Assembly (NCBI GenBank): GCA_018061525.1
Contig: JAGOUB010000014.1
Span: forward strand, 1 to 12,967
Length of the DNA stretch: 12,967 bases
Direction of reading: 5' to 3'
Origin: Candidatus Peribacteraceae bacterium
GTDB taxonomy: Bacteria > Patescibacteriota > Gracilibacteria > Peribacterales > Peribacteraceae
The notes under the pieces are model-generated. The model was given only the letters and a program-made list of their open reading frames with translations. It was not told where the DNA came from and searched no databases. The position numbers and the translations under genes were made by a program. Below are positions 1 through 7,055 of this stretch, piece after piece. Every line of letters starts with the position of its first letter. Position 1 is the first letter of the stretch.

Positions 1-774
1 CCGCAGATGCATCTGAGCCAGGATGGCTCGGAGCTCGAGGTGCACGTGCTCTGGCGGAACGGTACGGCTTCGATCGATGTCGAGACTGGCAAGGAGATTG
101 GCTTCGTGAAGGGCCGGCCGGAATGGGAAGGGGAGAAAGGTGCCGGCGCTGTCTGCTCGGATGACGGCCGAACGGTCGCCACGGTGAAGGGTGGCATGCT
201 GACGATCCGGCGCGAGGGCAGGCTGCTCTCGACGGCCGGCGGGCTCGGCAAGCTGCTCCTGAACAAGGACGGCAGCCGGCTGCTCGGGTACGACAAGGAA
301 AAGAAGGCCGTCGTGCTGCTGGAGACGGAGAAGGCGAAGGAGATCCGGATCCAGCCGGTGAAAGACGACAGCGTGAGCTTCGACTTCAGTCCGGGTGGCG
401 GGGTGTATGGGGTCGTCGAGAAGGGTGCGACGCAGCTGCAACTGTATCGCTCCTCGAACGGCGACAGCCGCGAACTGCTGGAGGCGACGTACTCCTTCCG
501 CACGCATCCCGGGCAGGCGACGATCCGCTACGAGATCAAGGGTTTTCACTTCAACGGCGTCGAGTCCAACGACGACGAGCTGACCCTGACGATGGTGACG
601 AGCGCGAAGCGGGAGCCATTTGAGAAGGAGATGAAGCCGAGCGAGGGCACCGTCCAATGGGGAGTGGTCCGGGGATACTGGCAGAACGTCCAGCGGGTCT
701 ACGCCTGCCTGGACCAGGGGTACCACTTCAAGGCTGAAGGCAGCCTGACCGAGTACGGCAAGCGCGAGGAATAA
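1..774 (+). CDS. beta-propeller-like protein, 3' part
   Basis: The reading frame is open to the left edge (two in-frame codons precede the first ATG at 7), so this is probably the C-terminal part of a longer protein; the stop is TAA at 772-774. The first ~150 residues hold about four degenerate repeats of the form S/N-x-D/G-G-(hydrophobic stretch)-(beta strand), such as SQDGSELEV, SDDGRTVATV, NKDGSRLLGY and SPGGGVYGVV. This spacing resembles WD40, TolB or PQQ-type propeller blades. The last ~100 residues are not repeat-like. No signal peptide or membrane segment lies in the visible part; one could lie upstream. No catalytic motif is recognised. Such proteins usually act as binding scaffolds, but no substrate or partner can be named. 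The gene ends in a strong terminator (802-837) and appears to be the last of its transcription unit. Confidence 0.75.
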   Translation, partial: PQMHLSQDGSELEVHVLWRNGTASIDVETGKEIGFVKGRPEWEGEKGAGAVCSDDGRTVATVKGGMLTIRREGRLLSTAGGLGKLLLNKDGSRLLGYDKEKKAVVLLETEKAKEIRIQPVKDDSVSFDFSPGGGVYGVVEKGATQLQLYRSSNGDSRELLEATYSFRTHPGQATIRYEIKGFHFNGVESNDDELTLTMVTSAKREPFEKEMKPSEGTVQWGVVRGYWQNVQRVYACLDQGYHFKAEGSLTEYGKREE

Positions 775-801
775 GTAGGCAACGATAGGTCGAGAGACCG
801 G

Positions 802-837
802 GCCCCCAGCACACATCAGTGTTGGGGGCTTTTCTTT
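802..837 (+). terminator. rho-independent terminator of the propeller-like gene
   Basis: An 11-bp stem (802-812 with 819-829, one G-U pair), a six-base loop and a T-rich tail TTTTCTTT at 830-837. It lies 27 bases after the stop codon. A short GGTC-GAGA-GACC hairpin with a GNRA loop (788-799) precedes it. Confidence 0.9.
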
Positions 838-857
838 GGCTTTTTCCAGCCCTATAC

Positions 858-886
858 TTGCCATATTACGCATAATATGGTATGGT
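858..886 (+). promoter_or_regulatory. promoter of the secreted-protein gene with a palindromic operator candidate
   Basis: TTGCCA at 858-863 and TATGGT at 881-886 are separated by 17 bases, predicting transcription from about 893 and a ~39-base leader. A perfect inverted repeat, CCATATTA-CGCA-TAATATGG (861-880), fills the spacer and overlaps the last bases of the -35 box. The AT-rich palindrome stands out in this GC-rich DNA and is placed where a dimeric repressor, or a MerR-like regulator, could act. The promoter boxes are inferred; the palindrome is seen directly. Confidence 0.6.
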
Positions 887-931
887 TTTCATGGTGTTGA
901 AACCCGATCTTTCGCTTCGAGGACCTGTCCG

Positions 932-1339
932 ATGCGTCTCATCCTCTGCGCCTTCCTGGCGCTGGCGCTCTGCGCCGTCTCGAACCCCGTCCACGCCGAC
1001 GACCCGGCCCCCACCCCCGCGAAGAAGGACACCTCGCTGGTGACCGTCTACGCCGCGGGCAAGGACGTGGTTGTCATGCTCCCTTCCGGCGTCGATTACG
1101 CCACCGAGAAGTCCAAGTACCTCGGCACGGAAGCCAAGGTCGTCATCGAGAAGCTGGAGGGCGGCGGTCAGAAGCTGATCGTCCGCGAGCGCACCGCCGT
1201 GGTGACGCCCGTGGGCGGCAGCAAGCTCACCGTCCGCTACGGCGGCACGCCCCTGACGCCGAAAGTCTTCATCGGCATCCCGGAGGGCGTGAAGTACGAC
1301 GACCAGACGAAGAAGAAGGAGGAGCCCCCGAAGAAGTGA
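932..1339 (+). CDS. small secreted protein of unknown function (135 aa)
   Basis: The start at 932 is preferred over an upstream ATG at 836 in the same frame, because 836 lies in the preceding terminator tail and promoter. The 932 ATG is followed by a textbook Sec signal peptide: MRLILCAF, a hydrophobic core to about residue 18, then a likely signal peptidase I site after VHA before DDPAP. A GAGG at 919-922 gives a weakly spaced SD. The mature part (~110 aa) is predicted mostly beta strand, with no cysteine, and ends in a charged KKKEEPPKK tail. No enzyme motif or lipobox is visible, so it is probably released or periplasmic rather than lipidated. I do not recognise the family. It is monocistronic, with its own promoter (858-886) and terminator (1373-1403). 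It converges on the uvrD gene, with only 66 bases between the two stops. Confidence 0.8.
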   Translation: MRLILCAFLALALCAVSNPVHADDPAPTPAKKDTSLVTVYAAGKDVVVMLPSGVDYATEKSKYLGTEAKVVIEKLEGGGQKLIVRERTAVVTPVGGSKLTVRYGGTPLTPKVFIGIPEGVKYDDQTKKKEEPPKK

Positions 1340-1372
1340 CCTGATTCCCTCAGGCCACCCCAAAACACCACC

Positions 1373-1403
1373 GACCCTCGCCGCTTGCGGCGGGGGTCCT
1401 TTT
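1373..1403 (+). terminator. terminator of the secreted-protein gene
   Basis: A 10-bp stem (1373-1382 with 1389-1398, one T-G pair), loop GCTTGC, one C, then TTTT at 1400-1403. A smaller hairpin CCTGA-TTCCC-TCAGG (1340-1354) starts right after the stop codon. On the minus strand the same stem lacks an adjacent U tract, so it is a poor terminator for uvrD, which ends at 1406. Confidence 0.8.
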
Positions 1404-1405
1404 GA

Positions 1406-3706
1406 TTAGAGCAGTTTCACGCGCGCCACGCTGAGCGCGAGCGTCTTTACGCGGCCGTCGTCGAAGCGCACGTCGATCACGTCGCCGCGCCGCTTGCTGA
1501 CCGTGCCCTGGCCGAAGCTCGCGTGCTCGATGCGACTGCCGACGTCGATGGACGTCTGCGAATCCTCGTCGTTGCCCAAGTCTTGATTGAATTCGATCGC
1601 CACGTCCTGCTGTACGAAGGGATCGAGCTTGCGGCCGCTGCTGCGGCTGGGGTAGGTGACGGCGCGCTCGCTGGCCCAGGCGAAGGCCGAGAGGACGTCG
1701 TCGCTGCGGCGCTCGCTCACGTCCGCCGGCACGTCGTCCAAAAAGCGGCTCTTGGCGTTGGTCTGGCGCTGGCCCCAGAGCAGGCGGCTCCTGGTGAGCA
1801 GCAGGCGCAGGTGCGTCTTGGCGCGGGTCATGGCCACGTACATCAGGCGGCGCTCCTCTTCGATCTGCGCGCGGTCGAGCAGGCTGGAGCTGTGCGGGAA
1901 GATGCCCTCCTCGCAGCCGGCAACCATCACGTGTTCAAATTCGAGTCCCTTACAGAGGTGCACCGTCATGAGCGTCAGCGAGGGCAGGCCGTCGTCCTGC
2001 AATTTATCTGCCTCCGACACGAGCGCGGCTTCTTCGAGGAAAGCGGTGAGCGAGCTCATCGGTTCCAGGTGGTCGTACTTCTGCATGACCGAGAGCAGTT
2101 CGAGCACGTTCTGCCACCGCTCCTCGCCCTCTTCGTCGTCCATCAGCCACTGGTGCATGTTGAGCGCGTCGAGCAGTTGGTGCGTCAGTTCGCCCACGCG
2201 TCGGCTCTCGGAGAGGCTCCGGAAGCGCAGGATGAGCGCGGCGAACACGGCCAGGCGCTGGCGCACGCCGGCATCTAATCCTGGGATCGATTCGGGTGCC
2301 TGGATGGCGTCCCAGAGCGTCAGGCCCTGGGCCTGGCAGTGGGCCTGGATCTTCTCAAGCGTGGTCTGGCCGATCTTGCGCGACGGCACGTTGATGACGC
2401 GCAGCAGCGAGAGCGTGTCGCGAGGATTCAGAATGACGTGCAGGTAGGCGAGCACGTCTTTCACCTCGCGGCGGGCGTAGAACTTCACGCCGCCGAGCAG
2501 GCGGTAGGGGAGGCCCTCGCGCAGGCAGGCTTCTTCGAAGAGGCGGGACTGGGCGTTGGTGCGGTAGAGGATCACCTGCTCGCCGAGCGAGACGCCTTCC
2601 TTGGCCATCTGCTTGGCCGCACGAATCGCTTCCTCGGCCTCGGCGCGCTCGTCGCGCAGCTCTTGGATGAGCACCTTTGGTCCCTCCTTCCGGTCGCTGA
2701 ACATCGTCTTCTCGGGGCGGTTGGGGTTCTGGGCGATAACGGCGTCGGCGGCCGTCAGGATCAGCTGCGTGGAGCGGTAGTTCTGCTCCAGCTTGATGCG
2801 TTTGGCGTCGGGGTACTCCTTTTCAAACTCTAAAATATTGCGCAAGTCGGCGCCGCGGAAGCCGTAGATCGACTGGTCGGGGTCGCCGATCACGCACAGG
2901 TTCTTGTGCGTCTTGGCCAGCAGCATGATGAGCAGGTACTGAACGTGGTTGGTGTCTTGGTACTCGTCCACGTGCAGGTACTTCCAGGTGGCCTGGTAGC
3001 GCGCGAGCACGTCGGGGCACTCGTGGAAGAGGCGGACGGTCTCGAGGAGCAGGTCGTCAAAGTCCATGGCGTTCGCCGCCGCCATTGCCTTCTGGTAGCC
3101 CTCGTAGGCGTTGGCCATCGTTTCCAAACGGGCCGATGTGGCCTGCGTGTGCGCGTCCTTCGGCAGGTAGGCTTCCGACTTCCAGCGGCTGACGGCCGAG
3201 AGCGCCGCCTTGGGCTTGAGCGTCGACTCATCCACCTTCATCTCCTTAAGCACTTCCTTCATCAGGCGCTCCTGGTCGTCGCTGTCGTAGATCACAAAGC
3301 TGCGGTCGCGGCCGAGGTGCTCGATGTCACGGCGGAGGATGCGCACGCAGACCGAGTGGAACGTGCCCATGGTGGGCATGCGCCCGGCGCCCGGCGTGAT
3401 GAGGCTGCTTTCGTCTTCGCCGGCCAGGTGCAGGAGCGCGCGGATGCGGTCCTTCATGCCGGCGGCGGCCTTGTTGGTGAAAGTAACGGCCAAGATCTGC
3501 CAGGGCTCGACGCCCTTGCTCATCAAATGGGCGATGCGGTGCGTCAGGGCTTTGGTCTTGCCGCTGCCGGCGCCCGCCAAAATGAGCACCGGACCCTCCG
3601 TAGTCTCGGCGGCCAGGCGCTGCTGGGGGTTGAGTGAGCCGAGGAGTTGGTCAGCGGAAATCGCGGGCACGGCGGAGAGTGTAAACGGTGTCGCGACTGA
3701 TGGCAC
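1406..3706 (-). CDS. uvrD: UvrD/PcrA-type 3'-5' DNA helicase
   Basis: ATP-driven superfamily 1A helicase that unwinds DNA in excision repair, replication restart and removal of proteins from DNA. All SF1A motifs are visible in the 766 aa: LNPQQR (Q motif, ~25-30), Walker A AGAGSGKT (44-51), TFTNKAA (75-81), GTFHSVC (114-120), Walker B VDEYQDT (246-252), GDPDQSIYGFRGA (274-286), LEQNYRST (306-313), TVHLCKGLEF (581-590), EGIFPH (600-605) and MYVAMTRAK (622-630). The last ~48 residues (RIEHASFGQGTV...VRFDDGR) match the PcrA/UvrD C-terminal Tudor-like domain known to contact RNA polymerase. The length is normal for the family. The start is GTG at 3706, one base after the rmuC-like stop, with AAGGA six bases upstream inside that gene, so translation is probably coupled. 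Whether uvrD or pcrA is the better name cannot be settled from sequence alone. Confidence 0.97.
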   Translation of the reverse strand: MPSVATPFTLSAVPAISADQLLGSLNPQQRLAAETTEGPVLILAGAGSGKTKALTHRIAHLMSKGVEPWQILAVTFTNKAAAGMKDRIRALLHLAGEDESSLITPGAGRMPTMGTFHSVCVRILRRDIEHLGRDRSFVIYDSDDQERLMKEVLKEMKVDESTLKPKAALSAVSRWKSEAYLPKDAHTQATSARLETMANAYEGYQKAMAAANAMDFDDLLLETVRLFHECPDVLARYQATWKYLHVDEYQDTNHVQYLLIMLLAKTHKNLCVIGDPDQSIYGFRGADLRNILEFEKEYPDAKRIKLEQNYRSTQLILTAADAVIAQNPNRPEKTMFSDRKEGPKVLIQELRDERAEAEEAIRAAKQMAKEGVSLGEQVILYRTNAQSRLFEEACLREGLPYRLLGGVKFYARREVKDVLAYLHVILNPRDTLSLLRVINVPSRKIGQTTLEKIQAHCQAQGLTLWDAIQAPESIPGLDAGVRQRLAVFAALILRFRSLSESRRVGELTHQLLDALNMHQWLMDDEEGEERWQNVLELLSVMQKYDHLEPMSSLTAFLEEAALVSEADKLQDDGLPSLTLMTVHLCKGLEFEHVMVAGCEEGIFPHSSSLLDRAQIEEERRLMYVAMTRAKTHLRLLLTRSRLLWGQRQTNAKSRFLDDVPADVSERRSDDVLSAFAWASERAVTYPSRSSGRKLDPFVQQDVAIEFNQDLGNDEDSQTSIDVGSRIEHASFGQGTVSKRRGDVIDVRFDDGRVKTLALSVARVKLL

Positions 3707-3707
3707 G

Positions 3708-4922
3708 TCAGTCCTTCTTCTTCGCGACGGCCGACTGCACGGCGGCCATCAAGGCGCCGTCCACCAGCGCGCGCGGCGCGGCCAGCTCGTCGATCATCGC
3801 TTCCTGCGCGGCGGTGGAGGCTACCAAGCGCTTGAGCTCGCTGGCGGCGAGCGACACCTTGGCGTTCATCGGCTGCTTGCGCTGGGCGATCTCGTCGGCC
3901 ATGGCCTGGTCCAGGCGCTCGGCCTTCTTGCTCAGCTCGGCGCCCATCTTGGAGACCACCAGGTCGACGGCGTTGCGGAAGTTCACGTGGAAGTCGTACT
4001 CGGCGATGAGCTGGACGATGTTCTCGCGCTGCTGCGGGTCCATCTGCTCGGCGAACTCATAGGCGGTGATGCGCTTGAGACTGGCCAGGATGGGCGCCAG
4101 CGCCTCGGGCGAGATGACGTAGAAGGTGTAGCCCTCGTGCACGGCGTGGTGGGCCTTCAGCTCCGAGATGGCCTCGCTCGGCACCACTAGGAAAATCATG
4201 CTGGCGATCTTCGGGTTCTTCTTCACCTTAGTGACCGTCGCCTTCACGGTGTTGTTGATGTAGGTCGAGAGGCTCTCGCTCTTCGATTTCTTGGCGTCGA
4301 AAATAACGTACTGGTCGAGGAACTCGATCATCGCGTCGGGCTTCAGGCTGCCGTCGAAGCCGTCGGGGAGCTCGGTGTTGGTGTAGCAGGTGAAGGCGTA
4401 GGCCGGCTGCTTGCAGAGCGCCTGCATCGTCGCGATCACGCTCTTCTCGTGCTCGGCCCAGACGCGGTCGCGCTCGGCCTCGGCCAGGGCCAGCTTCTCC
4501 TCGTCTTCGCGCTGCACGCGGATGCGCTCCTGGTCCAGGCTGATCTTGGCGGCCTCCAGCTTCTGCAGCTCGGTGGCGCGCTCCTTCTCGTGGCGCTCGG
4601 CGGCGGCCTCGTGTTTGGCCAGCTTCTTCTGCAGCTCCTCGGCGTCGCGCTTGGCGTGCTCCAGGTCGTTCTTGGTCTCGGTGAACTGCACCGACAGCTG
4701 CTTGCCCTTGCCCTGCAGCTCCTTGAACTCACCCTTCTGCAGTTCCAGCTCGCTCTGCAACCTGCCCACCTCCTTCTGCGCGGCCTCCAACGAGGCGTGC
4801 AGTTTGGCGTTCTCGCGCTCCAGTTCCGGCGAGGCGCTGTCGCCTTGCGGCTGCCGCTTCCAGAACAAGAGGCCGACGATGGCGGCGAGGCCGAGGCTGA
4901 GGACGATCTCGAAGGGGGTCAT
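3708..4922 (-). CDS. RmuC-like membrane-anchored coiled-coil nuclease (404 aa)
   Basis: First gene of the rmuC-like/uvrD operon. The order is: N-terminal membrane helix (4-21, FEIVLSLGLAAIVGLLF), long charged coiled coil (~33-160), then a nuclease-like domain with PDAMIE (195-200) and FDAKKS (208-213). The acidic residue D196 and D209-x-K211 fit a PD-(D/E)xK active site, followed by a LVVPSEA strand and YVISPEALAPIL, as in RmuC. RmuC limits recombination and inversion at DNA repeats and is thought to act as a nuclease. The protein differs a good deal from typical RmuC, so the family call is medium. The start at 4922 was chosen over an in-frame extension to 5234, because the extension would cross the divergent promoter region and is low-complexity. 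At 4922 the membrane helix begins at once and a -10-like box sits six bases upstream. Confidence 0.8.
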   Translation of the reverse strand: MTPFEIVLSLGLAAIVGLLFWKRQPQGDSASPELERENAKLHASLEAAQKEVGRLQSELELQKGEFKELQGKGKQLSVQFTETKNDLEHAKRDAEELQKKLAKHEAAAERHEKERATELQKLEAAKISLDQERIRVQREDEEKLALAEAERDRVWAEHEKSVIATMQALCKQPAYAFTCYTNTELPDGFDGSLKPDAMIEFLDQYVIFDAKKSKSESLSTYINNTVKATVTKVKKNPKIASMIFLVVPSEAISELKAHHAVHEGYTFYVISPEALAPILASLKRITAYEFAEQMDPQQRENIVQLIAEYDFHVNFRNAVDLVVSKMGAELSKKAERLDQAMADEIAQRKQPMNAKVSLAASELKRLVASTAAQEAMIDELAAPRALVDGALMAAVQSAVAKKKD

Positions 4923-4928
4923 GCCGAC

Positions 4929-4957
4929 ATGGTACCATTGGTGGACGAAAGTCCACT
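4929..4957 (-). promoter_or_regulatory. promoter of the rmuC-like/uvrD operon with inverted repeat
   Basis: On the minus strand TACCAT (4934-4929) lies six bases before the ATG at 4922, so the message would be leaderless; no SD is present. The -35 position is weak. A perfect inverted repeat GTGGAC-GAAA-GTCCAC (4941-4956) occupies the spacer and the -35 region and could be an operator. A possible alternative is an RNA hairpin on the plus strand, but its T run lies nine bases beyond the stem. Confidence 0.45.
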
Positions 4958-5004
4958 GGGCTAGATTTTTATGGCTTGATGCAGCCATCGGTTTGGTGCC
5001 TACC

Positions 5005-5032
5005 TTGCTTTGCCCGGTCCGGCGCTTACAAT
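5005..5032 (+). promoter_or_regulatory. rpsO promoter
   Basis: TTGCTT (5005-5010), 16-base spacer, TACAAT (5027-5032). Predicted transcription start is near 5039, giving a leader of about 75 bases before the rpsO ATG at 5116. Confidence 0.6.
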
Positions 5033-5038
5033 ACGTCC

Positions 5039-5115
5039 CACGTCCGTGCTGCGGGAGGCGACATGCCCCTGCGGCTCGGCAAGGATTCTTTCCACGTCCT
5101 CCTTCCCCCCGCCCC
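5039..5115 (+). promoter_or_regulatory. rpsO leader with SD/anti-SD pairing
   Basis: The leader holds GGGAGG (5053-5058), a strong SD, five bases before an ATG (5063) that is out of frame with rpsO. Further on, CCTCCTT (5098-5104), which can pair with that GGAGG, lies 11 bases before the true start. The real rpsO ATG is preceded by a run of C and has no SD. Known S15 leaders in other bacteria bind S15 and repress their own translation; this leader may do the same, but no known S15-leader class was recognised. Confidence 0.4.
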
Positions 5116-5385
5116 ATGGCCATCAAGAAGAAGAACAAGAAGAAGCTCATCCAGCAGAGCCAGACCCACGAGAAGGACACCGGCTCGCCGTCGGTGCAGA
5201 TCCGCCTGCTCACGACCGAGATCGAGATGCTCACGGGCCACCTGCAGGATCATAAGAAGGACCACTCCGCCCGCCGCGGTCTGCTCGGCAAGGTCGCCCA
5301 GCGCCGTGATCTCCTCAAGTACCTCCAGCGCGAGAACCCCGGCCACTACCAGGAGGTCATCGAGAAGAACAAGCTCAAGAAGTGA
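5116..5385 (+). CDS. rpsO: 30S ribosomal protein S15
   Basis: S15 binds the central domain of 16S rRNA early in 30S assembly and forms a bridge to the large subunit. The 89-aa product has the family's hallmark stretches: DTGSPSVQIRLLT (residues ~22-34), LTGHLQDHKKDHSARRGLL (~40-58), RRDLLKYL (~65-72), and a basic C-terminus. The length is the family standard. The start at 5116 gives the usual short basic N-terminus (MAIKKKNKKK); the frame is open far upstream, but that extension is out of keeping with S15. The gene has its own promoter and terminator and is divergent from the rmuC-like gene. In many bacteria rpsO sits directly before pnp; here about 1.7 kb with two other genes lies between. 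Confidence 0.97.
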   Translation: MAIKKKNKKKLIQQSQTHEKDTGSPSVQIRLLTTEIEMLTGHLQDHKKDHSARRGLLGKVAQRRDLLKYLQRENPGHYQEVIEKNKLKK

Positions 5386-5410
5386 GCCCACCACCATCGC
5401 TCTAAGAAGA

Positions 5411-5433
5411 GGGCGCCCCAGCGGCGCCTTTTT
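5411..5433 (+). terminator. rpsO terminator
   Basis: GGCGCC (5412-5417), loop CCAGC, GGCGCC (5423-5428), then TTTTT (5429-5433). The U tract runs directly into the promoter of the Nudix gene. Confidence 0.85.
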
Positions 5434-5437
5434 CGTC

Positions 5438-5443
5438 TATGCT
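5438..5443 (+). promoter_or_regulatory. -10 box for a leaderless Nudix message
   Basis: TATGCT lies seven bases before the ATG at 5451, with no SD in between. No clear -35 box was found, because that region is the rpsO terminator. The short distance favours the 5451 start over the ATG at 5439, which lies inside the box itself. Confidence 0.4.
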
Positions 5444-5450
5444 CGTCGCC

Positions 5451-5858
5451 ATGACCGCCAAGCGCTGCGCCGGCATCATCCTCCGCGACCATGTCGGCCG
5501 CATCCTCATGCAATTCCGCGATGACTGGGCTTCATCTGATCCGTTATGTTTCTCGCTCTTCGGCGGTGCCGCACTAGAGGGTGAGACCGATTTGGAAACA
5601 GCCTTGCGTGAGGCGCACGAGGAATTGGGCGTCCGCCTGCGTCCCGAGGACGTGCGCGAGGCCGGCAGCATCTCGTGGCACAACCCGCATAACGGCGTCA
5701 CGGCCGTAGTCACCATGTTCGAGGCGGTGCGTCCCATCACTTGGGGCGAATTCGTGGTGAACGAAGGCGAAGGCGCGGCCTTCCTCTCCAAGGAGCAGAT
5801 CGAATCGCTGCCGTTCGTCTCGGGCGTGGCCAAGGCGTTCGTGAAGCATCACGCCTGA
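5451..5858 (+). CDS. Nudix hydrolase
   Basis: Nudix enzymes hydrolyse nucleoside diphosphates linked to another group, such as oxidised dNTPs, nucleotide sugars or capped RNA. The 135-aa product contains a complete Nudix box (G-x5-E-x7-REAHEELGV, residues 39-61), including the metal-binding REAHEE core, within a small single-domain fold. The N-terminal strand (CAGIILRDHVGRILMQ) and the C-terminal part are typical of MutT-like members. The substrate cannot be told from sequence. An ATG four codons upstream (5439) is possible but overlaps the predicted -10 box. No terminator follows the stop, so transcripts may continue into the 304-aa gene. Confidence 0.93.
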   Translation: MTAKRCAGIILRDHVGRILMQFRDDWASSDPLCFSLFGGAALEGETDLETALREAHEELGVRLRPEDVREAGSISWHNPHNGVTAVVTMFEAVRPITWGEFVVNEGEGAAFLSKEQIESLPFVSGVAKAFVKHHA

Positions 5859-5873
5859 ACAAGACAAGAAACG

Positions 5874-5902
5874 TTGCCATTCCCCGGACACAGTCCTACC
5901 CT
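5874..5902 (+). promoter_or_regulatory. promoter of the 304-aa gene
   Basis: TTGCCA (5874-5879), a 17-base spacer and TACCCT (5897-5902). The -35 hexamer is identical to that of the secreted-protein gene. The predicted leader is ~70 bases and ends in GGAG (5966-5969), eight bases before the GTG. Confidence 0.5.
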
Positions 5903-5977
5903 GCGCCGGTCGGAACCTTTTGGGTGTCCGATTCCGTACTTTCACCCCATCAAGAGTCCCATTTTGGAGACAGACTC

Positions 5978-6892
5978 GTGGCTACGACGACCGCCCGCTC
6001 ACCCGAAGTCGCCCGGATCCTGACCATGCTGAACGCTGCGCCCGATGCGTTGCCGTTCTCCGACTATCCCGACCTGCGGCCGTTGGCCCAGCAGGTCATC
6101 ACGGCCCTCGCCGTAGACATCTGCGGCCTCGACCTGCTGCGCCTGTGCAGCCTGAGCAACGCCGATAGCCGCGCCGCCCTGCTCCGCAGCGCCTTGGTCA
6201 AAAAGCGCTACCCCGTCCGGATCGAGCGCTTCGAGGCGGCCTGCCTGGAGCTGCTGCCCGACCACTGGGCGCTCGTGCCGTTCACGCCCGCGGAAGTTCT
6301 GTCGATCGTGGCAGAGTTCCGGCCCACGCCCGTTCCGCAGATGCTGACGTGGCAGAAGCTGTCGCCCCGTCCGCTGCAGACCGGCCGCTACTGGCTCGCG
6401 GTCGCCGAGGCCGCCATCGCTCTGCCCGACTGGCCCGCCGCCTGGGACGCCGTGCGCTACGCCCTGCTGGGCGTGCCGCTGACGCCGAACCTGGAAGCCG
6501 AGCAGCTCGCGGAGTGGAATCCGTGGAAGACGATCGACCGCCTCCAAGACGGTCGTGCCCTGGCCGCCGACCTGATCGCCGCTACCGCCGTCCTTGACCG
6601 GGTCTTCGCGGCTCTGCCGTCGAACAGCCACAAGCTCGTCGTCCGCGATGATGAGATCGAGATGAAACCGAGCGATCTCGCTCGTGGCGACGGCTGGATC
6701 ACCGGCGTGCTGGAGATCACGCCATTCACGCTTCGCGCCAGGCCCGGGCACGAGTGGCCTGTGAAGCTGAAGCCGAGCGGGCAGCGCGTGCTGGCAATCG
6801 CCCGCACCGTGGCCGAGATCCTCGCCGTCCGCGCGGCCGCTGCGCCCAACCGTCCGCGCTCACGCCGCATGGCCACCACCGTGGCCTCTTGA
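5978..6892 (+). CDS. hypothetical protein (304 aa)
   Basis: I do not recognise this protein. The GTG start at 5978 follows a GGAG SD at 5966-5969 with good spacing; the frame is open further upstream only by running antiphase through the Nudix gene, so longer starts were rejected. The product appears soluble and mostly helical, rich in Ala, Leu, Pro and Trp, with no signal peptide, no membrane segment and no Walker or other catalytic motif. A central stretch (~115-210) has repeated W/Y-containing segments (LTWQKLSP, GRYWLAVAEA, WPAAWDAVRYALLG, WNPWKTID). The C-terminus is basic (RPRSRRM). It lies between Nudix and pnp in what is often the rpsO-pnp neighbourhood, so a link to RNA metabolism is possible, but this is only guilt by association. 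Codon use looks like that of its neighbours. Confidence 0.8.
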   Translation: MATTTARSPEVARILTMLNAAPDALPFSDYPDLRPLAQQVITALAVDICGLDLLRLCSLSNADSRAALLRSALVKKRYPVRIERFEAACLELLPDHWALVPFTPAEVLSIVAEFRPTPVPQMLTWQKLSPRPLQTGRYWLAVAEAAIALPDWPAAWDAVRYALLGVPLTPNLEAEQLAEWNPWKTIDRLQDGRALAADLIAATAVLDRVFAALPSNSHKLVVRDDEIEMKPSDLARGDGWITGVLEITPFTLRARPGHEWPVKLKPSGQRVLAIARTVAEILAVRAAAAPNRPRSRRMATTVAS

Positions 6893-6919
6893 TACCCCCG
6901 CCAGCTCCGCGCTGGCACG

Positions 6920-6947
6920 CCCTCGGACGCATGTCCGAGGGTTTTTT
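6920..6947 (+). terminator. terminator of the 304-aa gene
   Basis: A perfect 9-bp stem (6920-6928 with 6933-6941), loop GCAT, and TTTTTT (6942-6947). A GCCAGC-TCCGC-GCTGGC hairpin (6900-6916) sits just upstream, between the stop codon and this terminator. Confidence 0.95.
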
Positions 6948-6950
6948 CGA

Positions 6951-6979
6951 TGGCCAGAAATGCCGCGTCGGTGTACCAT
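6951..6979 (+). promoter_or_regulatory. pnp promoter (candidate)
   Basis: TGGCCA (6951-6956), 17 bases, TACCAT (6974-6979). The expected start near 6986 would give a ~118-base leader. A weaker, almost leaderless alternative is TACCCC at 7090-7095, eight bases before the ATG. Confidence 0.4.
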
Positions 6980-7055
6980 GGAGGCGTCTTCCGTCCCACT
7001 CGTGGGTTTACGTCCCAGTGTCCTCTAGAGAGGGGACTGAGATGTGAATCCATCC

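Noticed and set aside
4923..5234. N-terminal extension of the RmuC-like protein
   Set aside because: It would cross the divergent promoters and overlap rpsO, and it encodes no recognisable segment, whereas the 4922 start begins directly with the membrane helix.
5063..5524. Plus-strand frame starting after a strong SD in the rpsO leader
   Set aside because: The product is low-complexity Arg/Ser/Pro and overlaps rpsO, its terminator and the Nudix start; treated as a decoy or regulatory start, not a gene.
5885..5930. Inverted repeat CGGACAC / GTGTCCG upstream of the 304-aa gene
   Set aside because: The arms are 32 bases apart and straddle the promoter, so one arm would not be in the transcript; probably chance, or at most a weak operator.
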